NCBI RefSeq assembly: GCF_028453695.1
Contig: NC_135774.1
Location: 32,116,001 to 32,180,000, forward strand
Source: Augochlora pura
Taxonomy: Eukaryota; Arthropoda; Insecta; Hymenoptera; Halictidae
Length of the DNA stretch: 64,000 bases
Reading direction: 5' to 3'
Every line of letters starts with the position of its first letter. Position 1 is the stretch's first letter. Positions 23,482 to 34,880 of this stretch are shown here, in pieces. A program made the position numbers and the translations under genes. Under the pieces are notes generated by a model. It was not told the origin of the DNA. It ran no database searches and saw only the letters and a list, made by a program, of their open reading frames with translations.

Positions 23482-24428
23482 CTGTAACAACGACGAAGAG
23501 ATCCATCGCTCAACAAATTAGAATCACGCGTGCCGGCTCTGAACGAACTCGTTAAAGTGCTTCAGGGACTATGTACGAAGACACCGAGATAAAAGTATAT
23601 GGTATACGATGTACATGTATCTAAAAGGAGGTATATGGTATTGTAATCTGCCTGCTTCCTCGCGCGAGTCGCATTCCGAGGATCGTCGATTACAGGAATC
23701 GAGAGAGAGAGAGAGAGAGAGAGCGCGGCGGAAGAGTCGCCGAACGTTAACGAGACCGAACCGAGGATAATCGAATATCGAACGAAAGGAAGAAAGGAGA
23801 AAAACGACGAGAAGGGTTTCCGATTGAAAATTTCTGTTCGTTTTTCGTCGAGATCTTCCATCGATCGTCTCGGCGGCGCGCCACCGTAAATCGTGATCCA
23901 TCGACCAAGCGACGAGAGTCCCGACACTCGATTTCTCGGGACCAATCACCAATCATTCGGAGCGTGTCCCGCGATTCTCGACGACCGTTTCAGCCGTTTC
24001 CGGCCTCTGTGCGACGACGGAATCTCCTCCCCCAGGCCGTCAACGAATTCGCGGTAACCGATCGAACAAAATCGTACGTCGCATACGTTTGCGCGTGTCG
24101 TCGCGCTTATCTAGTACATTATACACCGCGCGTACGTATATGGAAACGATAAGAGAGAAACCGCCGCTCTGCTCTGCGTCGCGTCGCGTCTCGTCGCGAC
24201 CGACCGACCGACCGATATACTGGAATCTCGAGCGTGTGTCTCCGCACTGATTCAAATTTCCTGTCGGCCAATTCCGCCAATCGGACGCGCTACGCCGAAC
24301 ACTCGTTCCGGGAAGACCGTCCACGTTACGCCCGTGCTTCGCGCGCGCGAATCGGACCTCGAACGAGGATCGGATCGATCCCCGCGCTGCTTCGTCCAAT
24401 GTAAACGGGAAGCATGGGAGGACAGGAC

Positions 24429-24462
24429 AGGATAGGATAGGATAGGATAGGATAGGATAGGA
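24429..24462. repeat. (GGATA)n pentamer array
   Basis: About seven tandem copies, the last degenerate. Confidence 0.92.
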
Positions 24463-25871
24463 TGGTATGGGATCAGATCGGATGGGGAAGTGGCTGCGAG
24501 AATCGATCGAGTCGATGATCGGTTCTCGGGGCACGAAATTAGGCACCGAGCTGGGGTTAGAACTAACATCGATCGATGCCCGCGATATTCCGAATTTGCA
24601 AATCCGTTGAACCGTGAATTTTTATACGATTACCGCGAATAAATGGGCAACCTCTACGAAATCTGTAGTTTGGCAATCGCAAACAATGAGAAACTGTTCG
24701 AGAATACAGCCTGAAAATTTTGATTCGTGGCTTTCGAATTTTTGTCGTTTGAAAATCGTGTTTAGGCCTTCCAAATTCGTCCGTGCTCCGGAACTCCGTG
24801 AGAACAAAGGTGAATTACGGATCTGTGATGAATAAAGCGTCGCTGTAGACGAATCGCCCGGCTCGACGCGTGTGCCAATGCACGGCTTTATATTTCCAAG
24901 TTTGCTTCGCGATACTCGGCCACCGGAGCATTGTTAAGCTCAAGAAGAGTGAGGAGAGACAAAGAAAGAGAGAGAGAGAGAGAGTAGTCGTGACCCCAAG
25001 AGTATAGACGATGATCCGGGCAACTTATCCGCAAAATTATAGAAACCTCTTCTGGGAGAGCGAAGGCACGCCGAGCGTCTAGCAACAAGAGGAACGACTT
25101 TGTGGAGAGTGAATGAGAGATAGAGAGCGGAACGAGGTGGAAAATCAAAAGCAAATAATTTGTCCGTTGATCCGAGTCCTCTGTACAAAAATCTAAGACG
25201 CGAGCCGAAACCATGTCCTGCAATTTTTGCTAAAAACTACGATCGTCTCGATTCCTGACTCAACTACGGAGCGTAAGGATCTACCGATAAAAAACGGCGA
25301 CGGCACTATTGTTAACGTTACGATCCTCTATGAATCGATCCAGGTCGATTTCATCGCAATCGTCCGTCATCGAATCTTCTCGAAAGCAGCGATTCGAAAT
25401 AGAGGCATGCTGCTCGTAAATTAAGGAACGTAATAAACGACAAGTACCAAATCGAACTAATACACGATGGTCATCACGGTAATATTCTACCCTGCTTGAG
25501 ATGGTGGAGACGTGATGTCAGGGCAGCCCACCCTCCCGCGAACCTTCTTGATTCGTAGCTAGAGAGAGTGCTGGAAAGCCATGCTGTTCTAAAAGGGAAA
25601 TGGCAATGGGACGAGTGCGTCGGCGTCGGCGACGGCAACGGCGATGGAGGGGAATGAAAACCAAAACGAGATTAGAAAGATGGAAAACGAAAGAAAGCGA
25701 GCGAAGAAATCGATGTTTGGCGCGTCGTCTCGCTATCAGTCTTACGATATCGACGCGACGTCGAACACGCCCGCATAAAAGCACCGGTTCCGAATCCCGA
25801 ACGAAATACAATAGGAGAGGATAGAATAGAACAGAACAAAGATACAAATAACCGTGTAAAATAGAGGAAGA

Positions 25872-25912
<41 letters not shown>

Positions 25913-28005
25913 AGAGGTGGTTTCTTGGGAAGCCGTCAAAAGCGAAAGCGTGTACATACGGATATAACTTGTAAGTTTTTCGTTTTCGAACGCAAGGATT
26001 ATATTTTTTTATACGGCAAAGATCGCGCGTCGTTCGGTTTCCTCGAGGCTACCGACTCGACGACGGGTTGTCGTTGGAACGGACGTCATTTTCGGCTGCA
26101 AGAGACTCGACTTTCGGTACTCGGGAGCAGCATGTGTACCGAGTGCACCGTGTTTCGTGAAACCGTCGTTTCGAGACCGGTGGTTGCGCGTGGCATCGCG
26201 GTTCAGAACGATCGAATGACTTTGCTGACTGTAACAATCGTCTTTAACTTATTTCAACGATTCTCGTTGTTTTCGACTTCGAAGAATAAACATGTTTTAC
26301 CAGAATCCTTCGCGAAACCAGAAGCGTGGAAGGAGAGTCGGTCGATGGGGTAAGACGAAAGCGGGTAAGAGTTCGAGAAAGGAAATAGTCGAGATCGGAT
26401 CGAAAGAGAGCGACGATCGAACGAGTACGATTGGTGTTTTGGAAGCGGAAAGAGGGAAAGGCGCTGTGTGTCGAGCCAAGAGAAATAGAGATACGAATAG
26501 AGTTTTTTAATAAATTGACGTGCGAATAATCACGGACGGGACAATGGTAGAAAGAGAGGGAGAGCACGCGCAGGCGCGCGCGCGCGCGCGAGATGTGGTA
26601 GCGTTATGCTCGTGCACGTAAATCTACATTTTCCTTGTGCGACGCGCGATGCATCCCGTGGTCCTCGTTTCGTTGCACTAGTCGACCACCCATCCCCGAC
26701 AGTTAATGTCTCTTTGTAATGATATATTTCGCGAACTCGAAAGGAAACGACAAGGACCGAACGGAAAACGAAAGGCGTGAAAAGACAACGGAAACGAACG
26801 AAACGAAAACCGCTTGAAAAATATAACCGAGATAAAAAGAGGAACGGAGAGAAAAAGATAGAAATTGTCTGGCAGCGGAACAAAATGAAAATGCAAATGA
26901 ATGGCGTTTGCGTGCGCCGTCGAACGCGGCCGGCCATCTTTCTCGTCTACGCATCCGTGCGTCGATCGTTCGACCATCTCATTTTTATTTTCAGCGATCG
27001 ACGGCGGGAATGCCTTCATGTCCGCGTTCGAACAAGTTGTCCGATAAACGTTAATAGCTTCGATAGTTGCCGAACGACGATTCGAAGAAAAATTGACCAA
27101 ATTTAGATACACGCACCTACTCGTATTACGGAGTCTCGTTAAACCGTCTTGCAACGGCGCGCAATTCTTTTACAATTCTGACGCAAGGAAAACGCGGCGC
27201 GTTTATTCGGGTGCGATGTGTCGATCCGTTCCTCTGGAACGCGCTTATTTAATAATTCGGTGTGCCGATGGGGAAACTGCCGAGAAAGAGAGTGTGTGAG
27301 AAAGAGAGAGAGAACACGAGATCGCGGTCACTGTTTGTGTTTCGACCACGTACAAAAAGAGTCTCTAATTAGCAAACGTCGCCGTTAAAGCCGGTAATTA
27401 TGTTTGCCGTCCAATGTTCGCGTCAGCAGATAGAAAATGCGGAACGTGGAATGCGGAATCAATTGCTTCGGTAAACGAATCTGCCTCTCTAGCACAGCAC
27501 AAAAAAGTCTCGAACTCGCGACCCGTTCAAACTACGCGTCGCCGCTTTGTGCAATTAAAACGCTGGGCCCGCCGATCGATCGATCGATCGATCGATCGTT
27601 CCGTCGATCGAAACACGAGAAACTTTCTTTTACGGTCAATAATAGTTGAAAGCTCTATTCTCTTATCAAAATTTCTTGTTCGGCTTGCTTAAAAAATGTC
27701 AACTGTCGAAAGTAATTGCAAGTAAAATGCAAATTATTTCGCAAGGGCGATGGTTTCGCTTAACAGAAACTGCAGGGTTCGGCAAATTGTGCGTCCGCTA
27801 TCATCGATATCTTCGCTCCCTAACGCTGGGTTTCCATGCGAGTCGAACCCAACGCCTCTGTCGACTCGGCGAGTTTCGACGTCGAAAGTTGGAGCAACAA
27901 CGGGGGCGCGTAGGGCTTCGCCGTCGAGAACGAAGTCCACGACTCGACACGCAGCATTATTCCCTCGCCGCGGACGCACTCATTCGGCGCGCGTCTGCCA
28001 AACAA

Positions 28006-28032
28006 ACGAAACGAAACGAAACGAAACGAAAC
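28006..28032. repeat. (ACGAA)n pentamer array
   Basis: Five perfect copies next to a GA-rich block at 28041-28085. Confidence 0.92.
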
Positions 28033-31000
28033 GCGACGCGAGGCAGAGAGATAGAGAAAGAGTGAGAGAGAAAGAGAGAGGGAGAGTGCGAGCGAGCAAG
28101 AGAGAAACAAAAGCACCGTGCCCTGAACAGGCCTGGGCTAGACGCTCGAACTTCCCCTATTTGCTGATCAACAAGCTCGCGTGTTTGCTTTGAAAGATCG
28201 CAAAATTATCAGGGTGGCGTTTCGTCGCATCTGCCGACAGCGATGGGATCCGGACCGTACGCCGATGGCCCGATAGACCGTTAAACGTTCCGATCCCGTT
28301 TCCGGAGTTCTCCGGATACTTAAAAACCTAGGGACTCCTCTATCAAAAGTTGATTCTACCTTGGCCTAGCTTCAACAGGTTCGAAATTCTCCAATTACTC
28401 GAAACGTCGGGAGTATTCGAGATCCTAGAAGAACCACAGGGTGTAGGGAGAGAGAGAGAGAGAGAGAGAGATCTGGGGTACGGGATCCCATCGCTGTCTG
28501 CCGGTGGCCCGGCCGACCAGCGTTCCGACGCGGCAGTGTCTTGGATTTTCGAAAGACGCGACCGCTGGAAGATCCGTGGGCTCCGTCACCGTGTGGACCA
28601 ACGACCAGTCTCGAGGAATCCATCGTGCGACCTCCCCGGCGAGAGTAAGCGGTCATGCTAAAGCAGGCTCGATCATCCGGGAAAGAGCTTCGGTGGGACT
28701 AGCGTCTCCGTCGCGACGGTCGTACCGTGCCGATCGAATCAGGGAGACTCTGGGGAACGCGTCGCTTCCCGATCTCTTTTCGGTTCGACCGTCGCGCGTC
28801 GAGCTCGGTCTTTGCGAGAGCGGAATCGCGATGGCAACGATCGACCGGATCGGACCGGGTCTTCCGAATTTTTCACGCGAGACTCGAAGCTTTGCGAACG
28901 CGGTACGCGCCAACGGGGATACGGAATTATCTTTGTCGTTTCTCACCGACAGAGACGGTTGGAGGGGGAAAACGATCCCCGCGTCTCGACGCCGCGCGAA
29001 ACCAATCGTCCTTTCGACAAAAACATAGAAGGCGACCCGATCCTGGCCGATCGGTTTCGTTCCCGCGATCCGCCGGTCGCGCTTGCCGAGCGTTCCGTAC
29101 GATCCAGTATATTTCATGTAGCATGCAACGAATTAATCTGTGCACCGTGAAGGACGGCAAGCGGTTCTTCAGGCAATCAACCCACTACCAATCGCAAGCA
29201 TAACACAGGGAGAGACGCAGCGCCGCAGAGAGACCTCGGCAGCAGGGAAGTACACATTGGAAGCGTTTCGGTGAACGTAACATCGAAAGAGATCGACGAA
29301 AAAAATCAGAGAATAGAGGGGGTAGGGAAAACGGAGAAACCAGAGACGACCGATACACGTATAAACAGACACGTGCGGATCACAGAAAAAGCAAAGCGCA
29401 TAACCAAACGCGCGCGACCGCCCGTTGATTCCGCTCGAAATCTACTCTCTCGAAGTCGCTTTCAATTCAACCGAGAAACCTCCTTCTTCCCGTTTGGTTT
29501 CTTTTCTACGAACATTCCAAATGAATTGCGACTTTATCGTCATTGTTACTACTACGATTTGTTCGAAGAATGTACAAGAGTTGAATCGGTCGGCGATTCC
29601 AGGCGGATTCGTGGCAAAATTTACGGGCAAGTCGCGCGATCGGAAGTCGTCGCGACTCGAAGAGACACGCGCAGCCCCGAGAAGCTTTTTCCCTCGGAGA
29701 AACGAGAGGCAACCCTTCGACGTGGAAGGGAAACAACTCGTGAGAATTGTTTCCGAGGAACGGGAAGCGTTCAACCGGCTGCTCTCGACCGAGGGAAAGC
29801 TTGTTTCACCGGACGATTCGATTTACTCGGGGCTCCGCGAGGACGTCGAGCGGAAAGCCAAGGTGTTTGGGGTGCCGATGCATGTACGTGGACCAAGGTG
29901 GTTGGGAGCTCGTAAAAGGGTTTTACCAGGACGGGGAGAGCTATAGGCCAGGTGGCCTATACAACGGTGGAGCATTCCGGTACACGCGGGCAAACATTCT
30001 ACGCGACGACGCTGCGGCATTTGGTGAAAATTGGATAGTCGGCGAGAGGTCGGTTGCGAGATAACCGGCCGAACCGCGAACGTTACAACTGCGAACCTGT
30101 TCGTCTTGCGAAGTGGGAAATCTGTAAAGAGTCAACGATGGAGACTCCTTGGAAAAATAGCAGCTTGAACGATTGTTTAACAAAACGGAACGTTTCTTAC
30201 GGAACGTGTCTATTAATTGCGGGTGCGCGGAGATCGAATGGAAACCTGCTGCATGGCATCCGTTCGAACAAAAGCGACAGGGCGATATCGAGGAACAGAG
30301 TCGTTCCGGCGAAAATAACTTGCTTTACGAGTTACGATGGAAGGTATAAACCAAAGTAAAAACGCTTTCGTAAACGCAACGTTAAAAATGCGCACCCGAT
30401 GAGACGAACGTTTATCTCGGCGTAACAAAGTTAGATCTCGTGGCAGCCGTCCTTCCATTCCATGTATTTTCTTCGTCTCTATTTGCGAACCGCGAAAAGT
30501 ACGCAAACTGTTCTTAACTCGTCGTCCGGTGTTCGAAAATTACGCTTCTCGAAAAAACTCGACCACCGTTCAGAGCCTCGTTGTACCGGTCGCGAAACGA
30601 CGGTCAAAGGCGAGGCGAATCGACCGACCCTAAACATGTAGTACCCCACCGAACGCGTTCTACTCGACTCGACGAATTCGACAAAAGGTTCCAGATTTTC
30701 ACCAATTAGCCACCATCGTCGGGGTTGTCGCGTACAATCCGACACGAACATTGAGTCCGACCAGAGAGACGGAGACGCGATAGTCTCGGTAATAGAAAGA
30801 GCAGGGGGTGATGGGGGTGTGACGGTGGCGAAGGAGGGAGCCCGCGTGCAGTATCGGGCGTCGGTGAATCGGTCAGCAGGTGGCGTGTCTTTCGTGGGGA
30901 TTCCGACGAGTCGCATGGGGTCTCGCGGATCTCGCGTGTACGCTCGATGGGCAAAGAGAGAAAGAGAGAGAGAGAGAGATAGAGGGCGTCGTGTGGGGCA

Positions 31001-31137
31001 ACAGTTTCTCATGGTCGGAGGGGCGTGTGTACCGGTTTTCCGAAGGAGAGGCTGTGTGGTTGTCGGTGTCGGCAAGTATCTCGAATCTCTTTGCGGGCAC
31101 GGGAGAGGGGGTGGATCACGAAAAACAAAAGACTTAC

Positions 31138-31542
31138 GGCGTCTGCCACGAGGTGTGCGGGCGGGAGGGCTGCCTGCAAGTGTCCACTCTTCAGCAGGGG
31201 GTCGGCGAGGCCTGCCACGCTGGCGTGTAAGGGGCTCGGGTGGAGAGGAAGATGTGGGCTGGTAAGGTGGGCCGTGGATAGGAGCGGTTGCCCGTGAGAA
31301 GCGGCGAAGGCCGAGGAGGAGGGGTGGGCCGCGAAGGGCGAAGTCGTCAAAGTTTGGGTGTTCAGCGAGGGCGGGGTGGGCCCGGCAGCGGGCGCGGACA
31401 ATGGCAATACTGTACTTACGTCCGAGTGAGCGGGCACCGCGTAATTACCCTGGATGGTGTAGGCTTGCCCACCAGCCAGGATCACTGGCCCACTAACTTG
31501 GGGTTTAGGGCGGTAAGGGATTGTTGCACCTTTGGGAGGGGA
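31138..31542 (-). CDS. mub: PCBP/mub exon D, long form (alternative 5' splice site)
   Basis: Reading past the short donor, the frame stays open for 94 more codons and ends at a second strong donor, GCC|GTAAGT, with GT at 31136-31137, again phase 0. The extra segment is Ser/Pro/Ala/Leu/His-rich and includes HASVAGLADPLLKSGHLQ. From memory, unchecked, the Drosophila protein has a similar GLADPLLK...HLQ stretch at this place, which would support a coding role. Use of this donor lengthens the protein from 466 to 560 aa (G tail) or from 368 to 462 aa (H tail). It probably forms a disordered linker between KH2 and KH3. Confidence 0.75.
31420..31542 (-). CDS. mub: PCBP/mub exon D, short form: start of the KH2-KH3 linker
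   Basis: This exon encodes 41 residues beginning SPPKGATIPYRPKPQ and ending NYAVPAHSD, a proline-rich segment directly after KH2 that is typical of insect mub. The acceptor follows a strong pyrimidine tract (TTTTCTTTCTGTTTCAG|TCC, AG at 31543-31544). The donor is GAC|GTAAGT with GT at 31418-31419. It is phase 0 at both ends and joins in frame to exon E (MGKLGSN). A second good donor lies 282 nt further downstream and makes a longer version of this exon. Confidence 0.93.
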
Positions 31543-32710
31543 CTGAAACAGAAAGAAAACACACCGCGCGAGTGCGAATACACTGATCACGGACCGCTAT
31601 CGAGGGTCGTGGAGTTGCTTGCGTATGCTCTATCGCGGTCGGCGCAATCCACTGCTCCCACGACTACGGCTCTCTCTCTCTCTCTCCCTCCTTCTCAACG
31701 CGCGCGATGCTTCTTCGGATATTTTCCAAAATCTTCGAGGAGAGGAGAAAGCCGCGCAGTCGGAGCTGGGCGCGCTTTTCGCGATATCGGATACAGTCGG
31801 AGGACCTTCGGTGCACGGTGACCCAACTACTTTTTACTAACTTCTCGTTGCTTAAACGCGTTCGTCGTTTAAAAGTATTAGTTCAGCTTACTGCTTCACT
31901 ACTTTACTAAAAGTGCTGGTGAACTCGGTTCTTTTCGTCTGGGCACCAAAGGCTCTCGTCGAAGCGTTTATGTTTTCGAGATGTCGCTCCGATCATCGCA
32001 TCGTTCTTCGTCGTTGAAAATTCTATATTGCGGCTGAAATTCTCGTTAACGAAGAAACGATATTGTTCTATAAACGGAGTCTGGAAGCTTTCATTTTCTT
32101 CATGCGCGAATGCGAATGCGAATACTCGATCGTCTCGATTCCCTTTACGCTCAACTCGATGCAAAAGTTTTCGCGAAACGGTCATCGAAGAATCGATCCA
32201 CGCCGAGAATTCGCGAGCACGATTCGGCCGTCTTGGAGACCTCGAAACGAGCAGACTTTGGGCGCTTGTTTTAAACTCTGATCTATATTCGCCTATATCG
32301 CCGCAAGAGGAACTCTCGGCGATTGAACAATTAAATGCTCGTTCTCTTCATCGGTTGAATTGCTCCCAAAGGAACGGGGTGTTTTAGCGTTTCCGCGATA
32401 GCGCCGGACAATTACCGAGATATCGATACCATTGAAACCATCGCAAAAATTTGATCGAGACGTTCGCCGATCGTCGCGTCGTTGACGCGCATACGGTAGC
32501 AGAATACCAAATTCTGACTTTGATGCTTAATTATGTTCGATCGTTTGGAATGGTCCCGCGGCGACTCTTCGGTAGATCATTGGAACGAATCTTTACGGAA
32601 GGTCCCAGTTGCAGAGCGAACAAATGTTTCGCGCGAAAGCTTCCAGTTTGCAATAGATCGCGATAGATCGAAACGACGCTTTGACGCGGCATGCCATCCG
32701 AAATACGTAC
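31543..32710 (-). other. mub: Intron between exons C and D
   Basis: This 1168-bp intron has a good donor (GTACGT) and a strong pyrimidine tract at its acceptor. One of the few CT tracts on the + strand within the intronic domain is at 31670-31686. Nothing else is recognised. Confidence 0.85.
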
Positions 32711-33094
32711 CTCTAGCATAACACAGCATATGTGGTATATGCATTGCGTGATGGCCTCGCTGGTGCCCGATATGGTAACCGCGCGTTCCGTCGAATTCGG
32801 CAGCATCTCGGAGGCGACTTGGATCGAGGCACCTGTCACTTCGCGAATCTCCTTGATCTTGGAGCCACCTTTGCCTATGAGGGAGCCGCACTGAGACGCG
32901 GGCACGATCAGCCTGAGAGTGATCGGCGGCCTGGTCGCGCCACCGCCACCCTGGGTGTCGTGGAACTGCGAGCACCATTCCTCGAATTTCTTGCATATCA
33001 ACGTGAACGCTTTGAAGATCGCGTTCGTCGGCCCTGTCACCGTCACTATACGCTCCTGGCAAGTTCCGTCCGAGATGTTGATCTTCGCCCCGGA
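32711..33094 (-). CDS. mub: PCBP/mub exon C: end of KH1 and all of KH2
   Basis: This exon encodes 128 residues (47-174). It begins SGAKINISDG, completes KH1 with ERIVTVTG and the IFKAFTLICKKFEEW helix, passes a short Gly-rich spacer (QGGGGATRPP), then gives the whole of KH2: TLRLIVPASQCGSLIG with GKGG at 120-123, and the helix and strand through ITQCIYHICCVMLE. The acceptor GTTGCAG|TCC has only a weak pyrimidine tract. The donor is GAG|GTACGT with GT at 32709-32710. Both ends are phase 0. KH1 and KH2 of PCBPs are known to act together on C-rich RNA. No missing key residue is seen. Confidence 0.97.
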
Positions 33095-33320
33095 CTGCAA
33101 CACCAATGTTTCGTCACGTTAGCGAACGCGACCGCGAGCCCAATCGAAACGAAACGATAGATTTTAAACGAGAAAGAGTTCGAGACGAATCTACAAACTT
33201 CCGTTTCTCGCGATCGACTCGAGTACTTTACGCTTTACGCGAGAAACCTCGCTACCCCGAAAGATCGCCACCTTCGGTAGCAGCAGGAAGCGAGCAAATT
33301 AAGTCGTAGACGGAACTCAC

Positions 33321-33377
33321 CTCTTCGCGGAACCTCTTAACGATCTCTCCTTTCTTCCCGATGATACTGCCGACTTC
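33321..33377 (-). CDS. mub: PCBP/mub exon B: KH1 GxxG loop
   Basis: This 57-nt exon encodes 19 residues, EVGSIIGKKGEIVKRFREE, containing the RNA-contacting loop G34-K-K-G37 and the helix after it (numbering from MDGM). The acceptor is TTTTTTGTTGCAG|GAA with AG at 33378-33379, and the donor is GAG|GTGAGT with GT at 33319-33320. Both ends are phase 0. The size is a multiple of three, so skipping it would keep the frame but remove the heart of KH1. It is too short to stand out as an open frame and was found by its junctions with exons A and C. Confidence 0.96.
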
Positions 33378-34104
33378 CTGCAACAAAAAACGCAACGTTA
33401 CAATTTATACGAGGGGCACGCGTCTTTCGATTTCGTCGGTCGTCGGTCATCGGTCATAGACGGAATCGTCGCTGCGCCGACGGCGCAAACACGCCAAAAC
33501 ACTCGTTGCCCCGTGATAAGCGCGCTCTTGACATTCGGCAATCGCTAGTTGGCACCGAATCCCTCGGACAATGCTTCTAACGTCTTCTAAGCGAAATCTA
33601 TGGCTGCCGCGGTTACGTGTTCGCTACCAAACGTAGAAAACGATCGTTCGACGAAGAGAAGAGCCGACGGCTCCAGCGAACCCGTGCGATTACTCGCGGA
33701 GAAAATAAACCCATGGAGCGGTTCGCGGCGCGTCCGCCGTCCACGGTGACCGATCGATGTCGGAGTCGGAGAGATAGTTTTGATACGCGGTAATAGAGCG
33801 TCGCGCGAAATCCCGCCAATTACGACGGGAGCGCGACAAAAGCGACGAAACAATGAATTAGCATATTAGGCCGTTGAAGCGGAAATGCCGCGGTTAAAGT
33901 AACGAATTCGCTAATGCGCCCGTTAATTTTCATAAGGTCGCCGTAGAACAATGAGACTGCTAATTCCAACGGGAGCACAAAGCGGCTCCGAAGCTGCGCC
34001 GGGCTAACTCCTCTTTGCGGAATTCTCGGCGAGAGACCGCACGCGGGAGCGAAATGGTGCGGCTCGGTTCGGCTCGTCTCGGCGCGGCGTCGAGTGAAGC
34101 GATG

Positions 34105-34165
34105 AGAAGAGAGGAGAAGAGGAGAGGAGAGGAGAGGAGAGGAGAGGAGAGGAGAGGAGAGGAGG
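34105..34165. repeat. (GGAGA)n pentamer array
   Basis: About eight copies of GGAGA with flanking degenerate purine sequence. It reads as UCUCC repeats in the gene sense, within the A-B intron. Confidence 0.92.
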
Positions 34166-34825
34166 GAAGGGAAAGGAAGAGGAACGGCGCGGCGCGACAC
34201 GGCCTGCTACTCGCCAGCCTATAATTAGTTGCGCGTACTCGTAGCCTGTGTCCAGCCAGATCCCGTGTCTTCCTTGACACGGTCTGACCCCACGATAATG
34301 TCACCGCTTAAGCTTCTGGGCGAGCAGGTATGCGCCCGTATGCGCTCCCTCTAAACTTAGATATGGCGGCCGAACTCGCTCGGGGCTCGGAGCTCCGGAT
34401 GCCTGGCGTCTCTCGTTCTCCTCCGGGCAGACGATGCCACGAACGCTTCGCGTATCGTGCTAAATTCTTGATTTGCCGACCGACGAGGATCGAAGAGGAC
34501 TGACCCTCCTTGATTCTCGCGTTCGCCTGGCTAAATTCGAGCGTTCGAGTTTATCGAACGCGGGCTATCCGAGTTACGCGGGATCGCCGCGTTTCGATTA
34601 GAACCGGCGATCGCTTCTTGGGTTGTTTACGACCAATTTTTCGATAGCGGTTACTACGCGGCCGGGTATGTCGGATCCGATTCATTTTTCGGCCTCTTAG
34701 CGACCACGAAACGGACGAAACAGCAATATCAAATATCGCGGAAATTCGTCGGACAAAAGTTTAATAAACCGTCCAAGGAACCGAAAGTCGGGGCATGTCG
34801 AAACACTTGTCACGAAATTCCTTGG

Positions 34826-34865
<40 letters not shown>

Positions 34866-34880
34866 AAGAGAGAGAGAGAA
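34826..34880. repeat. (TAGA)n-(GA)n compound microsatellite
   Basis: About nine TAGA units followed by GA repeats. Confidence 0.94.

Larger units (their letters stand above)
23482..31137 (-). other. mub: Intron between exons D and E
   Basis: This intron is 7.66 kb from the long donor or 7.94 kb from the short one. It is populated by GA blocks on the + strand (23701-23723, 24967-24985, 25876-25908, 28041-28085, 28449-28471, 30958-30980). It also has a GGATA array at 24429-24462, a GATC array at 27570-27600 and an ACGAA array at 28006-28032. No supported exon was found in it. Confidence 0.7.

Noticed and set aside
25500..25600. Acceptor-like TTTCCCTTTTAG followed by a short ATG-containing frame on the minus strand in the D-E intron
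   Set aside because: It would add only a few residues before a stop, with no family similarity. Chance acceptors are common in a 7.7-kb intron.
28480..28656. Possible cassette exon on the minus strand in the D-E intron (basic, Ser/Gly-rich frame)
   Set aside because: The frame looks moderately protein-like but runs into a (GA)n tract, and no clear phase 0 acceptor and donor pair was found.
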